From contig NZ_FQTU01000015.1 in the NCBI RefSeq assembly GCF_900128885.1, positions 2,910-63,863 on the forward strand: a stretch of DNA of 60,954 nucleotides, written 5' to 3'. Positions 50,818-59,806 of the stretch are shown in pieces. Origin of the DNA: Alkalibacter saccharofermentans DSM 14828 (GTDB taxonomy: Bacteria > Bacillota > Clostridia > Eubacteriales > Alkalibacteraceae). Every line of letters starts with the position of its first letter. Position 1 is the stretch's first letter. Position numbers and translations under genes: made by a program. The notes beneath the pieces were generated by a model. That model was not told the origin of the DNA, ran no database searches, and saw only the letters and a program-made list of their open reading frames with translations.

Positions 50818-52395
50818 TTAAGAAATAAGCTCCTTAAGTTTTTCTATGTCATTAATTACTTTGTCCATATCCACGTGCTTTCCGTAGCCTTTTTCCACTA
50901 GATCAATTAGCTCGTACAGCTCTGAAGTGATTTTTTCCTTTGCCGCCGCCTCCACTTCAATGATATCCTTGTGATCTATGATTTCCTCCGAGTAAGTAAT
51001 TTCTATGGTATCGCCCATGTTTGGAATCAGCACTTCTCTGTGGAATTTGTCCTCGAGAGTGTTTTTGAGGTTTTCCATTCCTTCTTTTTCCCCATGAATC
51101 AGTATCATCTTTTCCGGAAGCTTCTTGTTTGAGCCTATCCAATCCACGATTCCATCCAAATCAGCGTGGCTTGAAAATCCTTCTACAGAATATATCCCTG
51201 ATTTAACTGCAATTTCTTCACCAAATATCCTTACCTTGCCTACTCCCGTTTTCAAAGAAAACCCCAGTGTCCCCGGGGCCTGATATCCCACGAACACTAC
51301 AGAAGATTCCTTTCTCCAAAGGTTGTGCTTTAAATGATGTTTTATCCTCCCCGCTTCGCACATGCCGCTGGCGGAAATAATGACCTTGCTTTTTTTATCG
51401 GAGTTTATCTGTTTCGATTCGTCGCTTGTCAATGTGAAGTGCAGGTTTTCAAAGAGTAGAGGATCGTCTCCCTCGGCTATCATCTTTTTGGTTTCCTTGT
51501 CAAAATGCTTACAGTTTCTTCTGAAAATTTCAGTAGCCTTTATCGCCAGCGGGCTGTCCACATAGACTGGAATTTTATCGAATTCTCCCAAAAGACCCTT
51601 TTCCTTATATTTGTTTATATCATACAATACCTCCTGGGTTCTGCCAACAGCAAAGGATGGTATCACAATATTTCCTCCCTTCGCAGCTGTTTTTTTGATA
51701 ATGGAAAGCAGCTCCTTGCTTTGTCCCCTTCCATTGGAATGAGTTCTGTCTCCATAGGTGGATTCTATAACCAGGTAATCCACTTCTTCAACCGTCGCAG
51801 GGTCCTTTAATAATGGTATATTCGTATTTCCTATATCTCCAGTGAACAGATAGACATTCCATCGTCCGTTTTCATACACCTTTATCTCCACAAAGGCAGA
51901 GCCTAGCATATGTCCTGAATTAATGAATCTGACTTTAAGCGCGGAATCTATCTCTATTTCTTTCCTGTAATCTACCCCTGCGAACTGCTTCATGGAATTC
52001 ACTGCATCGGCTACATTGTACATGGGCGGCCTCTCATCCAGACCCTTTCGCAGCCTTTTTCTGTTTTTCCATTCACTTTCCATCTCCTGTATATGGCCGC
52101 TATCCTGAAGCATAATGTCGCAAAGCTCAACTGTTGCATGATTTGTATATATTTTCCCGGTAAAGCCTTCTTTGCATAGTTTAGGAATTCTCCCTGAGTG
52201 ATCAATGTGGGCATGGGTCAGCAGCATAAAGTCCAAGTCTGCAGGATCAAAGGGGAACTCCTTGTAGTTCAGCTCTTCAAATTCCTTTCCACCCTGGAAC
52301 ATTCCGCAATCGACTAAAAATTTTTTACCATGGGTTTCTGCCAGAAAACAAGATCCTGTAACCATTTGAGCAGCGCCGTAAAAAGAAAGTTTCAT
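50818..52395 (-). CDS. Beta-CASP metallo-beta-lactamase RNase-type protein
   Basis: This predicted zinc nuclease acts on RNA. The core histidines are in LLTHAHIDHSGRIPKL and in INSGHMLGSAFVE. The beta-CASP motifs VIISASGMCEAGRI and GYQAPGTLG follow, and the final motif is VEGFSSHADLDGI. It has 525 residues with a C-terminal helical extension (EAAAKEKITSELYELIDLVE) beyond the usual family end. It is alone, facing away from the tRNA cluster. Confidence 0.9.
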   Translation of the reverse strand: MKLSFYGAAQMVTGSCFLAETHGKKFLVDCGMFQGGKEFEELNYKEFPFDPADLDFMLLTHAHIDHSGRIPKLCKEGFTGKIYTNHATVELCDIMLQDSGHIQEMESEWKNRKRLRKGLDERPPMYNVADAVNSMKQFAGVDYRKEIEIDSALKVRFINSGHMLGSAFVEIKVYENGRWNVYLFTGDIGNTNIPLLKDPATVEEVDYLVIESTYGDRTHSNGRGQSKELLSIIKKTAAKGGNIVIPSFAVGRTQEVLYDINKYKEKGLLGEFDKIPVYVDSPLAIKATEIFRRNCKHFDKETKKMIAEGDDPLLFENLHFTLTSDESKQINSDKKSKVIISASGMCEAGRIKHHLKHNLWRKESSVVFVGYQAPGTLGFSLKTGVGKVRIFGEEIAVKSGIYSVEGFSSHADLDGIVDWIGSNKKLPEKMILIHGEKEGMENLKNTLEDKFHREVLIPNMGDTIEITYSEEIIDHKDIIEVEAAAKEKITSELYELIDLVEKGYGKHVDMDKVINDIEKLKELIS

Positions 52396-52423
52396 AAAAT
52401 CACGTCCTTTTTTATTTTATTGA

Positions 52424-52452
52424 TTGACAAAGTTTTTTATTTGTTGTATATT
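52424..52452 (+). promoter_or_regulatory. Promoter of the tRNA cluster
   Basis: TTGACA (52424-52429), 17 bases, TATATT (52447-52452), close to consensus. It lies about 20 bases before the first tRNA, as expected for a tRNA operon. Confidence 0.8.
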
Positions 52453-52470
52453 ATTATTTGTCACTACGAA

Positions 52471-52547
52471 CGAGGTGTAGCGCAGTTTGGTAGCGCACAT
52501 GGTTTGGGACCATGGGGCCGGGGGTTCGAATCCCTCCACCTCGACCA
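52471..52547 (+). tRNA. tRNA-Pro (TGG)
   Basis: The cloverleaf has the acceptor CGAGGTG, D arm AGCGCAGTTTGGTAGCGC, anticodon loop TTTGGGA giving TGG, T arm GGTTCGAATCC and encoded CCA. It is first of four tRNAs. Confidence 0.95.
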
Positions 52548-52562
52548 TTTTAACACACGTGG

Positions 52563-52639
52563 GGGCCTTTAGCTCAGTTGGTTAGAGCAACCGGCTCATA
52601 ACCGGTAGGTCCTGGGTTCGAGTCCCTGAAGGCCCACCA
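52563..52639 (+). tRNA. tRNA with CAT anticodon (Met or Ile2)
   Basis: The cloverleaf has acceptor GGGCCTT/AAGGCCC, D arm AGCTCAGTTGGTTAGAGC, anticodon loop CTCATAA, T arm GGTTCGAGTCC and CCA. It is not the initiator type (first base pair formed). It is either elongator Met or the lysidine-modified Ile reading ATA; sequence alone does not decide. Confidence 0.93.
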
Positions 52640-52650
52640 TCTTTTTTTTC

Positions 52651-52726
<76 letters not shown>

Positions 52727-52758
52727 TCTTAAAATGGAATTTTTAAAAAAATTTATAA

Positions 52759-52833
52759 GCTGGTGTGGCTCAACGGTAGAGCAGCTGACTTGTAATCAGC
52801 AGGTTGTAGGTTCGATTCCTATCACCAGCTCCA
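52759..52833 (+). tRNA. tRNA-Thr (TGT)
   Basis: The cloverleaf has acceptor GCTGGTG/CACCAGC, D arm GGCTCAACGGTAGAGC, anticodon loop CTTGTAA giving TGT, T arm GGTTCGATTCC and CCA. It is last of the cluster. Confidence 0.96.
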
Positions 52834-52844
52834 TAGAAACTTTT

Positions 52845-52868
52845 AGAATCGCTTTGCGGTTCTTTTTT
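52845..52868 (+). terminator. Terminator of the tRNA cluster
   Basis: AGAATCGC (52845-52852) pairs with GCGGTTCT (52856-52863) around TTT, followed by a T run. Confidence 0.85.
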
Positions 52869-52898
52869 TATTTTATCTAAAAATCAAGTGTGCAAAAA

Positions 52899-52920
52899 GG
52901 GCGGTTGAATTCAACCGCCC
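52899..52920 (-). terminator. Terminator of ispH-rpsA operon
   Basis: This is a 22-base perfect palindrome (GGGCGGTTG mirrored across GAATTC), followed on the minus strand by TTTTTGCAC. It lies nine bases after the ispH-rpsA stop. Confidence 0.85.
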
Positions 52921-52928
52921 TAGCTCAC

Positions 52929-54950
52929 TTATTTATCTTGCTGATCAAAAATATCTCCTAGGATATTCCCTATGGAATTGTCTGACTCATCCTCATAAAC
53001 CGTCTCATTTACTTCGATTTCTTTTGCCGGCTCTGCAACAAGCTCTTTGATGCTCAAGGAAATCTTCTTTTGTTCGTCATTTATGCCTATTATCTTGGCC
53101 GTAACCTGATCGCCGGCATTCAATACATCCTCTACCTTTGCAACCTTATCATGGGACAGTTCGCTTATGTGAATCAAACCTTCAACCTCTTCCATAATCT
53201 CAGCAAAAGCTCCGAAAGGGGCAATTCTAGTGATCTTAACATCCACTTCATCACCTGTGTTGTACTTCTTGGAAAATACAGTCCAAGGCTCTTCACTCAG
53301 TTCCTTTATGCTCATCTTGATCTTGTATTCTTCTTTGTTGACTTCAGTTACAACGGCTTTTACTTCGTCCCCAATCTTGTACATGTCAGAGGGATGTTTT
53401 ACCCTTGCCCAAGACAAGTCGCTTATGTGCACGAACCCATCAATGGGGCCTACTTTTACAAAAATACCGAAATTAGTAATTGATTTTATAGGACCTTCCA
53501 AGATATTCTCAATTTCTACTGAATTAATGAATTCGTCCTTTGCTTTGGTCTCTTGTTCCTTCTTTTCCTTGTATTCCTGTTCCAATACGACCTTTTGAGA
53601 AAAAATGACTCTATTTTTCCTTTTGTCAAATTCGATTATAAGACCTTTTACGCTCTTGCCAACCAAGGTTTCCAAGTCCTTTACGAATCTCATGTGGTAC
53701 TGTGATGCAGGCATGAATGCCTGACCCAGGCCCAAATCAACTATAAGTCCACCCTTGACAGCTTTAATCACAGAACCTTCAAGAAGCCTCTTTTCGTTGA
53801 ATGCGTTGTAGAGCTCCTCTGAAGCCTTCTTTTGTATGATCTTCTTTTTGGATACTTCTACGTTTCCGTTCCCGTCGTTTAAATTTGTAACCATTACTTC
53901 TATTTCGTCTTCGACTTTTACCTCTTCAGTAAGGTCGATATCCTCGTCAGTATATTCATCCTTGGATAGAATCGCATCAGCCTTGTAGTTGATATTTAAG
54001 TAAATTTCATTCTTATTTACTCCTATCACCTTTCCAGTCACGATGCTTCCTTTTCCAAGTCTTCTAAAAGTCTCCTCGTAGGATGCTTCCATTTCTGAAT
54101 CTTTCAACATTTCTTCAAATGATTTTGTCATCTTATTGATAACCTCCTTAATAATCCAATGGGGTGTTGATGCTCCTGCTGTAATGCCTACTGTATCGCA
54201 GCCTTTCAAAATATCAAGATCCAATTCATCAGCTGTTTCGATGTGAACTGTTTTTTCGCAATGCTTCCTTCCGATGTCGGCAAGCTTTTTTGTATTAGAG
54301 CTATGTCGGCCTCCAACGATTATCATACAGTCGGACTCCTTAGCAATCTGCGCCGTCTCCTCCTGCCTGGTTTTTGTGGCATTGCAAATAGTATTAAGAA
54401 TAATTGCTTCAGGGTATAATTTCTTTATCTCTTCAGATATTTCTTCGAAAATCCCGCGATTCATGGTAGTTTGCGCTACAACGCATATTTTATCATATTT
54501 TTGGTCAATTGGCACACTATTTTTATCATTGATTACTTCTCCCTTGTAATCACACCACCCGTTTATTCCAATGACTTCCGGATGTGCCCTATCTCCTACT
54601 ATGAATATTTTGTAATCCTTTTGATAGTATTCCTTGACTTTATTATGTATTTTCTTTACGTATGGACAAGTTGCATCTATCAACTCGATTCCGCTTTCGG
54701 CAATTTCTTCAATTATGTCAGCACCCACGCCATGGGACCTTACTGTGATGACGCCGCCCCTAGCAGATCCAACATCGCTAATAATCTTTACTCCCTGTTG
54801 CTCCAGCTTGTCAGTAACTTGCCTATTATGTATCAAAGGCCCCAAAGTAAATATATTATCATCGCCCTTTTCAAGAGCGTCTTCCACCTTTTTCATCGCC
54901 TGGTTTACTCCAAAGCAGTAACCAGCGCTTTTAGCCAAGATTATTTTCAT
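52929..54950 (-). CDS. ispH: IspH-ribosomal protein S1 fusion
   Basis: This is one protein of 673 residues joining two normally separate functions. Residues 1 to about 285 are IspH (HMBPP reductase, last step of the MEP isoprenoid route), with cluster cysteines in AGYCFGVNQAM, DATCPYVKKI and TICNATKTRQEE. From about 300 on are four S1 RNA-binding domains (IVTGKVIGVNKNEIYLNI; GLIVDLGLGQAFMP; FGIFVKVGPIDGFVHISDLS; FGAFAEIMEEVEGLIHISEL) as in ribosomal protein S1. No stop separates them. This fusion is known in clostridia. It follows plsC after ten bases. Confidence 0.95.
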   Translation of the reverse strand: MKIILAKSAGYCFGVNQAMKKVEDALEKGDDNIFTLGPLIHNRQVTDKLEQQGVKIISDVGSARGGVITVRSHGVGADIIEEIAESGIELIDATCPYVKKIHNKVKEYYQKDYKIFIVGDRAHPEVIGINGWCDYKGEVINDKNSVPIDQKYDKICVVAQTTMNRGIFEEISEEIKKLYPEAIILNTICNATKTRQEETAQIAKESDCMIIVGGRHSSNTKKLADIGRKHCEKTVHIETADELDLDILKGCDTVGITAGASTPHWIIKEVINKMTKSFEEMLKDSEMEASYEETFRRLGKGSIVTGKVIGVNKNEIYLNINYKADAILSKDEYTDEDIDLTEEVKVEDEIEVMVTNLNDGNGNVEVSKKKIIQKKASEELYNAFNEKRLLEGSVIKAVKGGLIVDLGLGQAFMPASQYHMRFVKDLETLVGKSVKGLIIEFDKRKNRVIFSQKVVLEQEYKEKKEQETKAKDEFINSVEIENILEGPIKSITNFGIFVKVGPIDGFVHISDLSWARVKHPSDMYKIGDEVKAVVTEVNKEEYKIKMSIKELSEEPWTVFSKKYNTGDEVDVKITRIAPFGAFAEIMEEVEGLIHISELSHDKVAKVEDVLNAGDQVTAKIIGINDEQKKISLSIKELVAEPAKEIEVNETVYEDESDNSIGNILGDIFDQQDK

Positions 54951-54960
54951 GTCTCCACCT

Positions 54961-55551
54961 TCAACCCTTAGCCAGCTCTTTGATTCTTTCCATTATCATC
55001 AAACTTATCTCCTTGAGCTTTTCCTTGTCATTTTTCACACCGTAATACTCCTTCAAACTGATGGGCTCACCTACGTTAATGTGAATAGTGCTTCTAAATT
55101 TATAGTTACCCCTCAAACCTACAGGTATAACATCGCATTTTGATTTTAGAGCCAGAACTACGAGACCGGATTGAGGATCTCTCTCCACGCCTTCCTTGAC
55201 TCTCGTTCCCTCTGGAAATATTCCCAGCACCTTGCCGTTTTTAAGTACCCTTAAGGCGCTTTTTATCGCATTCACATCCGCTTCTCCCCTTCTTACGGGT
55301 ATGACGGTAAGCTTGTGCAAAACCCACGAAAAAATCTTGTTCTTGAAAAGCTCTCGCTTTCCTAGGAAGCTTATGTGCCTTTTTCCGGTCCTGCAGGCTA
55401 CTATGACGGGATCCGCCCAATGAATATGATTTGAACTTATTATAAGCGGAACCCCTTTGGGTATATTTTCTTTTCCTCTTATGTCGAATTTATAGTATAT
55501 GCTTAAAAAAATATTAACTAAAAATTTAGCCACATCGTAGAACATATTCAT
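54961..55551 (-). CDS. plsC: 1-acyl-glycerol-3-phosphate acyltransferase
   Basis: It adds the second fatty acid to make phosphatidic acid. The acyltransferase motif H(X4)D is in SSNHIHWADPVIVAC and the glycerol-phosphate motif is FPEGTRVKEG. A membrane segment at 6-22 precedes them. It has 196 residues, the short PlsC form. It overlaps cmk by four bases and is followed closely by ispH-rpsA, the common cmk-plsC-ispH order of clostridia. Confidence 0.93.
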   Translation of the reverse strand: MNMFYDVAKFLVNIFLSIYYKFDIRGKENIPKGVPLIISSNHIHWADPVIVACRTGKRHISFLGKRELFKNKIFSWVLHKLTVIPVRRGEADVNAIKSALRVLKNGKVLGIFPEGTRVKEGVERDPQSGLVVLALKSKCDVIPVGLRGNYKFRSTIHINVGEPISLKEYYGVKNDKEKLKEISLMIMERIKELAKG

Positions 55552-56192
55552 TCTCCCTTGATTTTCTTTGCCATCAATTCCACTACCTGATCTATTTCCA
55601 GTCCCGAGGTATCAATAACGACAGCATCCTCCGCCACTTTCAGTGGCCCTGTTTTCCTGTTTTTATCTTCCTCATCCCTTTTGGCGATTTCCTTTTTCAG
55701 GCTTTCAAAAGACATCATTGCCGATTTATCATCCATCTCCTCAAATCTCCTCTTTGCCCTGATTTCGATAGAGGCGTCTAAGTAGAACTTATAGTCTGCA
55801 TCCGGCATAACGACTGTGCCGATGTCTCTTCCATCCATTATGACATCGGAAGATTCTGATATTTTCTTTTGCTTAGCAACCATGATCTTTCTTATTTCAT
55901 CGATTTTGCTGATCACGGATACCAACCTGTTGACCTGTGGACTTCTGATTTGTATTTTTACATTCTCTCCATCCAGATATATCTCATTGTCCTTAAAATA
56001 TATGTCGGAATTCTCAACCGCCTTCACAACTGCTTCCTCATTTTCCGGATCAATGCTTTCTTTTATTGTTTTATAAGTCGCAGCCCTGTACATGGCTCCT
56101 GTGTCTAGATAATTTATACCCAATTTTTTAGCCAATATCTTCGATATGGTACTTTTACCTGCACCAGCAGGTCCGTCTACCGCAATTTTCAC
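55548..56192 (-). CDS. cmk: Cytidylate kinase
   Basis: It phosphorylates CMP and dCMP. The P-loop is IAVDGPAGAGKSTISKILAK; the CMP-binding insert region has LDTGAMYRAATYKTIKES, and MDGRDIGTVVMPDADYKFYL is a family signature. It has 214 residues, full length. It overlaps the upstream flavoprotein gene by four bases and plsC downstream by four. Confidence 0.96.
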   Translation of the reverse strand: MKIAVDGPAGAGKSTISKILAKKLGINYLDTGAMYRAATYKTIKESIDPENEEAVVKAVENSDIYFKDNEIYLDGENVKIQIRSPQVNRLVSVISKIDEIRKIMVAKQKKISESSDVIMDGRDIGTVVMPDADYKFYLDASIEIRAKRRFEEMDDKSAMMSFESLKKEIAKRDEEDKNRKTGPLKVAEDAVVIDTSGLEIDQVVELMAKKIKGE

Positions 56193-57424
56193 TTTTTATC
56201 CTCCCTACTCTCCAACAATCCCGCAATATATCCTGTTGAAAATGCTATTTGAAGATTAAACCCTCCGGTCATTGCATCTACATCAATGACTTCTCCGGCG
56301 AAGTACAATCCCGATATTTTTTTCGACTCCATCGTGCTGGGATCTATATCTTTGGTTTCGATTCCTCCAGATGTCACGATGCCGAGTTTTATGTCTGCTT
56401 TTGATTTAACTGTTATTTTTAATCCTTTTAAAACACTTGCCAGTTCAAGTCTTTCTTCCTTGGAAATTTGATTTGCCCTTTTTTGCTCATCAATCCCTGA
56501 CATTTTTATCACAACAGGTATCAATCGCTGGGGAAGCAGATCATCCAGGCTGTTTTTAAATTGTTTATTGCTATACTTTTCAAAATCCCTCTGGAGCCTT
56601 CTGTCCAAAGTCTTGATATCGAGTGCAGGTTTTAAGTCTATCTCGACAAAATACTTTTTCCCTTCCTTAACATAGGAACTAAGAGACAGGATAACGGGTC
56701 CTGATATGCCGAAATGGGTGAATATCATCTCTCCAAACAGATCTCTTTTTTTCTTTCCCGATTCAAAGAGCGTTGCCTTTATATTCCTTAGGGAAAGACC
56801 CTGGAGTTCCTTAATGAAAGGATCTTCAGAAACCAATGGTATTAGAGCTCCGTGAGCTTTTTTAATACTATGACCAGTTTTTTTGGCAAAATCCAGTCCA
56901 TCTCCTGTTGATCCGGTCTGGGGATATGTAACTCCTCCCGTTGCCAATATCACCTTGTCTGCCAAAAGCTCCTCTCCATTATCAAGGATGACGCCTGCAG
57001 CCTTGCCGTCCTTTATCAGCAAATCTTTGACACCTGTGTTCAGCATTACTTTGACATTGTTATGAGCTAGATATCTTTCCATAGCTTTTATGACATCGCT
57101 TGATTTGTCGCTTGCAGGAAAGACCCTTCCTCCTCTTTCGACTTTTTCCTTTAAGCCCATTTGGTTAAAAAAGGCTATAGTATCCATATTCGTGAAAGAA
57201 TAAAATGCGCTGTATAAAAACTTCTTGTTCGTTATCACGTTTTCAAAAAGTTCCTCCACATCACAGTCATTGGTAAAGTTGCACCTGCCTTTACCAGTTA
57301 TAAAAAGCTTTTTGCCCAACTTTTCATTCTTGTCCAAAAGAACCACATCATTTCCCTGAGAGGCCGCCTTGCCTGCGGCCATCATTCCCGCCGGCCCACC
57401 GCCAATTACTACAACTTTATACAT
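56189..57424 (-). CDS. HI0933-family flavoprotein
   Basis: This is an FAD-dependent oxidoreductase of the HI0933/BaiN family. Members include a bile-acid hydrogenase but the general role is unknown. The N-terminal FAD site is VVIGGGPAGMMAAGKAASQG, then LFITGKGRCNFTND, a strong family mark; a C-terminal FAD contact is GLYFAGEVIDVDAMTGGFNL. It has 411 residues. It precedes cmk with overlap, a common arrangement in clostridia. Confidence 0.92.
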   Translation of the reverse strand: MYKVVVIGGGPAGMMAAGKAASQGNDVVLLDKNEKLGKKLFITGKGRCNFTNDCDVEELFENVITNKKFLYSAFYSFTNMDTIAFFNQMGLKEKVERGGRVFPASDKSSDVIKAMERYLAHNNVKVMLNTGVKDLLIKDGKAAGVILDNGEELLADKVILATGGVTYPQTGSTGDGLDFAKKTGHSIKKAHGALIPLVSEDPFIKELQGLSLRNIKATLFESGKKKRDLFGEMIFTHFGISGPVILSLSSYVKEGKKYFVEIDLKPALDIKTLDRRLQRDFEKYSNKQFKNSLDDLLPQRLIPVVIKMSGIDEQKRANQISKEERLELASVLKGLKITVKSKADIKLGIVTSGGIETKDIDPSTMESKKISGLYFAGEVIDVDAMTGGFNLQIAFSTGYIAGLLESREDKK

Positions 57425-57503
57425 TCGCTTCTCCTTTATTGCTGCCTTTGATTTTATAAATCCATAACATCATGCCTTACTAATATTTTTAAAACTCTCT
57501 TGT

Positions 57504-58076
57504 CTATCTCAATTTTTTTATCATTATCAAATAAGGGCTGCCTTTGACATTTATGTTTGCAGTTTTAAGAACAAAATAATCCTTGTTTGAAGTCTCTCCA
57601 AGATAACTCTCGATTGCAACTGCCTCCGCCATGCCTGCTTCATGACCTGGGTAAAGGCATATTGTAACCATGCCTCCTGTTTTTAGCAACCCCAGGCACT
57701 TTTTTATTGATTCCAAAGAAGAATTTTTCTCCGTAGCGATTTTTTTGTCCCCACCTGGCAGATATCCCAAGTTATACATTGCGAAACTGAGCTCTTCCTC
57801 TATGTACTCATCAATTTTATCATGAGAATCCAAAATAAGCTCAGTGGTAACCAAACAATTACCCAGAAGCTGCTTGGTATTTTTAACTGCAGCCTCTTGA
57901 ACGTCAAATGCGTATACTTTTCCCTCTTTCCCCACCAACTCAGCGAGTAGAAGGGTATCATTGCCGTTTCCCATAGTTGCATCCAAAACCGAATCTCCAA
58001 GCATTGTGTTTTCCCTGGCACAGTTTCGGGCAAGCTCAGTGATAAGATATTTTTTAATTTGGCTCACTTTCTGCAC
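57504..58076 (-). CDS. mnmM: tRNA mnm5s2U34 methyltransferase, MnmM-like
   Basis: This is an S-adenosylmethionine methyltransferase of the YtqB/MnmM family, which completes the mnm5 group on U34 in Gram-positive bacteria. Motif I is VLDATMGNGNDTLLLAELVG, and the family sequence MYNLGYLPGGDKKIAT is intact, with VTICLYPGHEAG after. It has 190 residues, family length. It connects functionally with MnmH, which modifies the same nucleotide. It overlaps the next upstream gene by 13 bases. Confidence 0.88.
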   Translation of the reverse strand: MQKVSQIKKYLITELARNCARENTMLGDSVLDATMGNGNDTLLLAELVGKEGKVYAFDVQEAAVKNTKQLLGNCLVTTELILDSHDKIDEYIEEELSFAMYNLGYLPGGDKKIATEKNSSLESIKKCLGLLKTGGMVTICLYPGHEAGMAEAVAIESYLGETSNKDYFVLKTANINVKGSPYLIMIKKLR

Positions 58077-58435
58077 CTTGTACTTTCAATAAAATCCTGA
58101 GACTGGAAACATGCGTATCCGTTTGATACATATGTTTCGTTGTTGATTTTTTTAAAATATCCGGAAAGCATTTCATTGCCGCAATCATAGCAAGCTACAA
58201 AAACTCCCTCCAGGTGGAAGTAGTTTATAGATGTCTTTATCATGCCGTCTAGATCCCTGGCATCTTCGCTGAGCAATAGAGAATTTTTTAATATCACCTT
58301 GCACCGGGTTGCCTCTATGGCCAAAGCAGCCAGCAGGCGTTCTTCTTCAACTACAGTACATACATGGGTTATATCGTCAATTTTAAAGATATCTTTGTTT
58401 TTAGCATTTAGCTTCTCCACAACGATTTCAATCAC
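58064..58435 (-). CDS. Hypothetical protein between rluB and mnmM
   Basis: I do not recognise this 123-residue protein. It is predicted to be soluble and mixed alpha/beta. The N-terminal half contains THVCTVVEEERLLAALAIE; the C-terminal half has four cysteines, one pair near YDCGNEML and one near YACFQSQ/STRCRK, which might bind a metal. It overlaps rluB by 8 bases and mnmM by 13, so it is clearly part of the operon and likely real. Confidence 0.7.
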   Translation of the reverse strand: MIEIVVEKLNAKNKDIFKIDDITHVCTVVEEERLLAALAIEATRCKVILKNSLLLSEDARDLDGMIKTSINYFHLEGVFVACYDCGNEMLSGYFKKINNETYVSNGYACFQSQDFIESTRCRK

Positions 58436-59144
58436 TGGAACACATCTCCTTAAGCTGTTTTACCTCTTTTGGCAAGAGGTGACGCCATTGTCCCTTTTTC
58501 AGCTCACCTAACTCTAACAAGCCTACGGACACTCTTTTAAGGCTTGTTACCGGATGACCTATGGCTTCGCACATTTTCCTAACCTGACGGTTTCTTCCTT
58601 CGTGAATCTCTATCTGTATGAGAGAGGATTCTTTTTTTCTTTTTATGATCTCAACTCTCGCTGGAGCAGTAATTCGACCTTCAATTTCAATGCCGTTTTT
58701 CAAGGCTCTCAGCCCAGCTTCAGATACGCTCCCTTTCACATATGCCAAATACTTTTTGTATATTTTATGTTTAGGATGAGTCATCAGATAAGAAAAATCT
58801 CCATCGTTTGTCAAGATTACAAGTCCTTCCGTCATGAAATCAAGTCTTCCAACAGGATAAAGCCTTTCCGGTAGATTTACAATATCCAAAACGGTCTTTC
58901 GCCCCTTTTCGTCCTTTGCCGAAGTAATCACTCCTGTAGGTTTGTTGAGCATTATGTATATTTTCCTGTCCTTTATACCCACTGGTCTTGAGTCAAATTC
59001 AACAAGGTCATTATCCGGATCAACCAAACATCCCATGGCAACTACGACCTCGCCATTTACCTTTACTCTCCCTTGGAGTATAAGCTCTTCGGCTTTACGC
59101 CTGGAAGCAACTCCGCACTGGGCCAAATATTTTTGAAGCCTCAA
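58428..59144 (-). CDS. rluB: Pseudouridine synthase of the RluB/RsuA family
   Basis: It makes pseudouridine in ribosomal RNA, most likely 23S at the RluB site. An S4 RNA-binding domain (MRLQKYLAQCGVASRRKAEE) is followed by the catalytic domain with the aspartate in LYPVGRLDFMTEGLVILTND and the RNA-contact motif EGRNRQVRKM. It has 238 residues, full length. It is the first gene of the rluB-unknown-mnmM operon. Confidence 0.94.
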   Translation of the reverse strand: MRLQKYLAQCGVASRRKAEELILQGRVKVNGEVVVAMGCLVDPDNDLVEFDSRPVGIKDRKIYIMLNKPTGVITSAKDEKGRKTVLDIVNLPERLYPVGRLDFMTEGLVILTNDGDFSYLMTHPKHKIYKKYLAYVKGSVSEAGLRALKNGIEIEGRITAPARVEIIKRKKESSLIQIEIHEGRNRQVRKMCEAIGHPVTSLKRVSVGLLELGELKKGQWRHLLPKEVKQLKEMCSSD

Positions 59145-59239
59145 TTTAATCCCACCTTTACTGGATTAGCCTTTAATATTTTATCTTAATTAAGTAACAT
59201 AATCAATGGATTTAATATAGCAGTCGATACACAAAAAAA

Positions 59240-59251
59240 GAGCCGAAGCTC
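59240..59251 (-). terminator. Terminator overlapping the scpB stop
   Basis: On the minus strand GAGC-TTCG-GCTC is followed by seven T. The stem ends within the scpB stop codon. The short stem with the stable TTCG-type loop and a T run is convincing. Confidence 0.75.
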
Positions 59252-59795
59252 ATTTTTCAACTATTTTTTCCTGTATTCCGTTGACAAATTCATCGTATGA
59301 GGGAAGTTCCTTAATGTTTGTTATGTTGGAGTACTTTAAAAACTCTACTGTAGTTTCAAAAAGCATGGGCTTGCCCGGTGCATCCAGCCTTCCCCCCTCC
59401 TTGATGAGATTTCTGTCTAGAAGAGTTTGTATGGAGCTGCTGGATTTAACTCCCCTCAAAGCCTCTATTTCAACCCGGGTTACAGGCTGCTTGTAGGCAA
59501 TAATCGCCAAAGTTTCCAAGGATGCCTGTGATAGGGAAGCCTTGTTTTTTTCATAAAGAAGCTTGTGTATAAATTCATAGTTTTGTGGATCTGTACACAT
59601 CTGGTATCGGTTGTTCATCTGCTTGATCCGAACTCCCCTGCCTGCGTCTTTATACTCGTCCATAAGCTCCTGGATCGTCTTTTTAACCGATGTGCTATCC
59701 TCTTCCAAAGCCTGAGACAGCTCACCAAGCGACACGGGTTCTCCCATTGCAAATAATATGCTCTCAATTATTGATTTTTTATCTTTTTCGTTCAT
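59250..59795 (-). CDS. scpB: Segregation and condensation protein B
   Basis: It binds ScpA and the SMC ATPase to form the chromosome-compacting complex. It has two winged-helix domains: KKSIIESILFAMGEPVSLGE, and SLETLAIIAYKQPVTRVEIE, the family signature. It has 181 residues from the ATG at 59795, six bases after AGGTG; a GTG five codons earlier is possible. The gene follows scpA with only 11 bases between. Confidence 0.93.
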   Translation of the reverse strand: MNEKDKKSIIESILFAMGEPVSLGELSQALEEDSTSVKKTIQELMDEYKDAGRGVRIKQMNNRYQMCTDPQNYEFIHKLLYEKNKASLSQASLETLAIIAYKQPVTRVEIEALRGVKSSSSIQTLLDRNLIKEGGRLDAPGKPMLFETTVEFLKYSNITNIKELPSYDEFVNGIQEKIVEK

Positions 59796-59806
59796 ATTGC
59801 ACCTGC

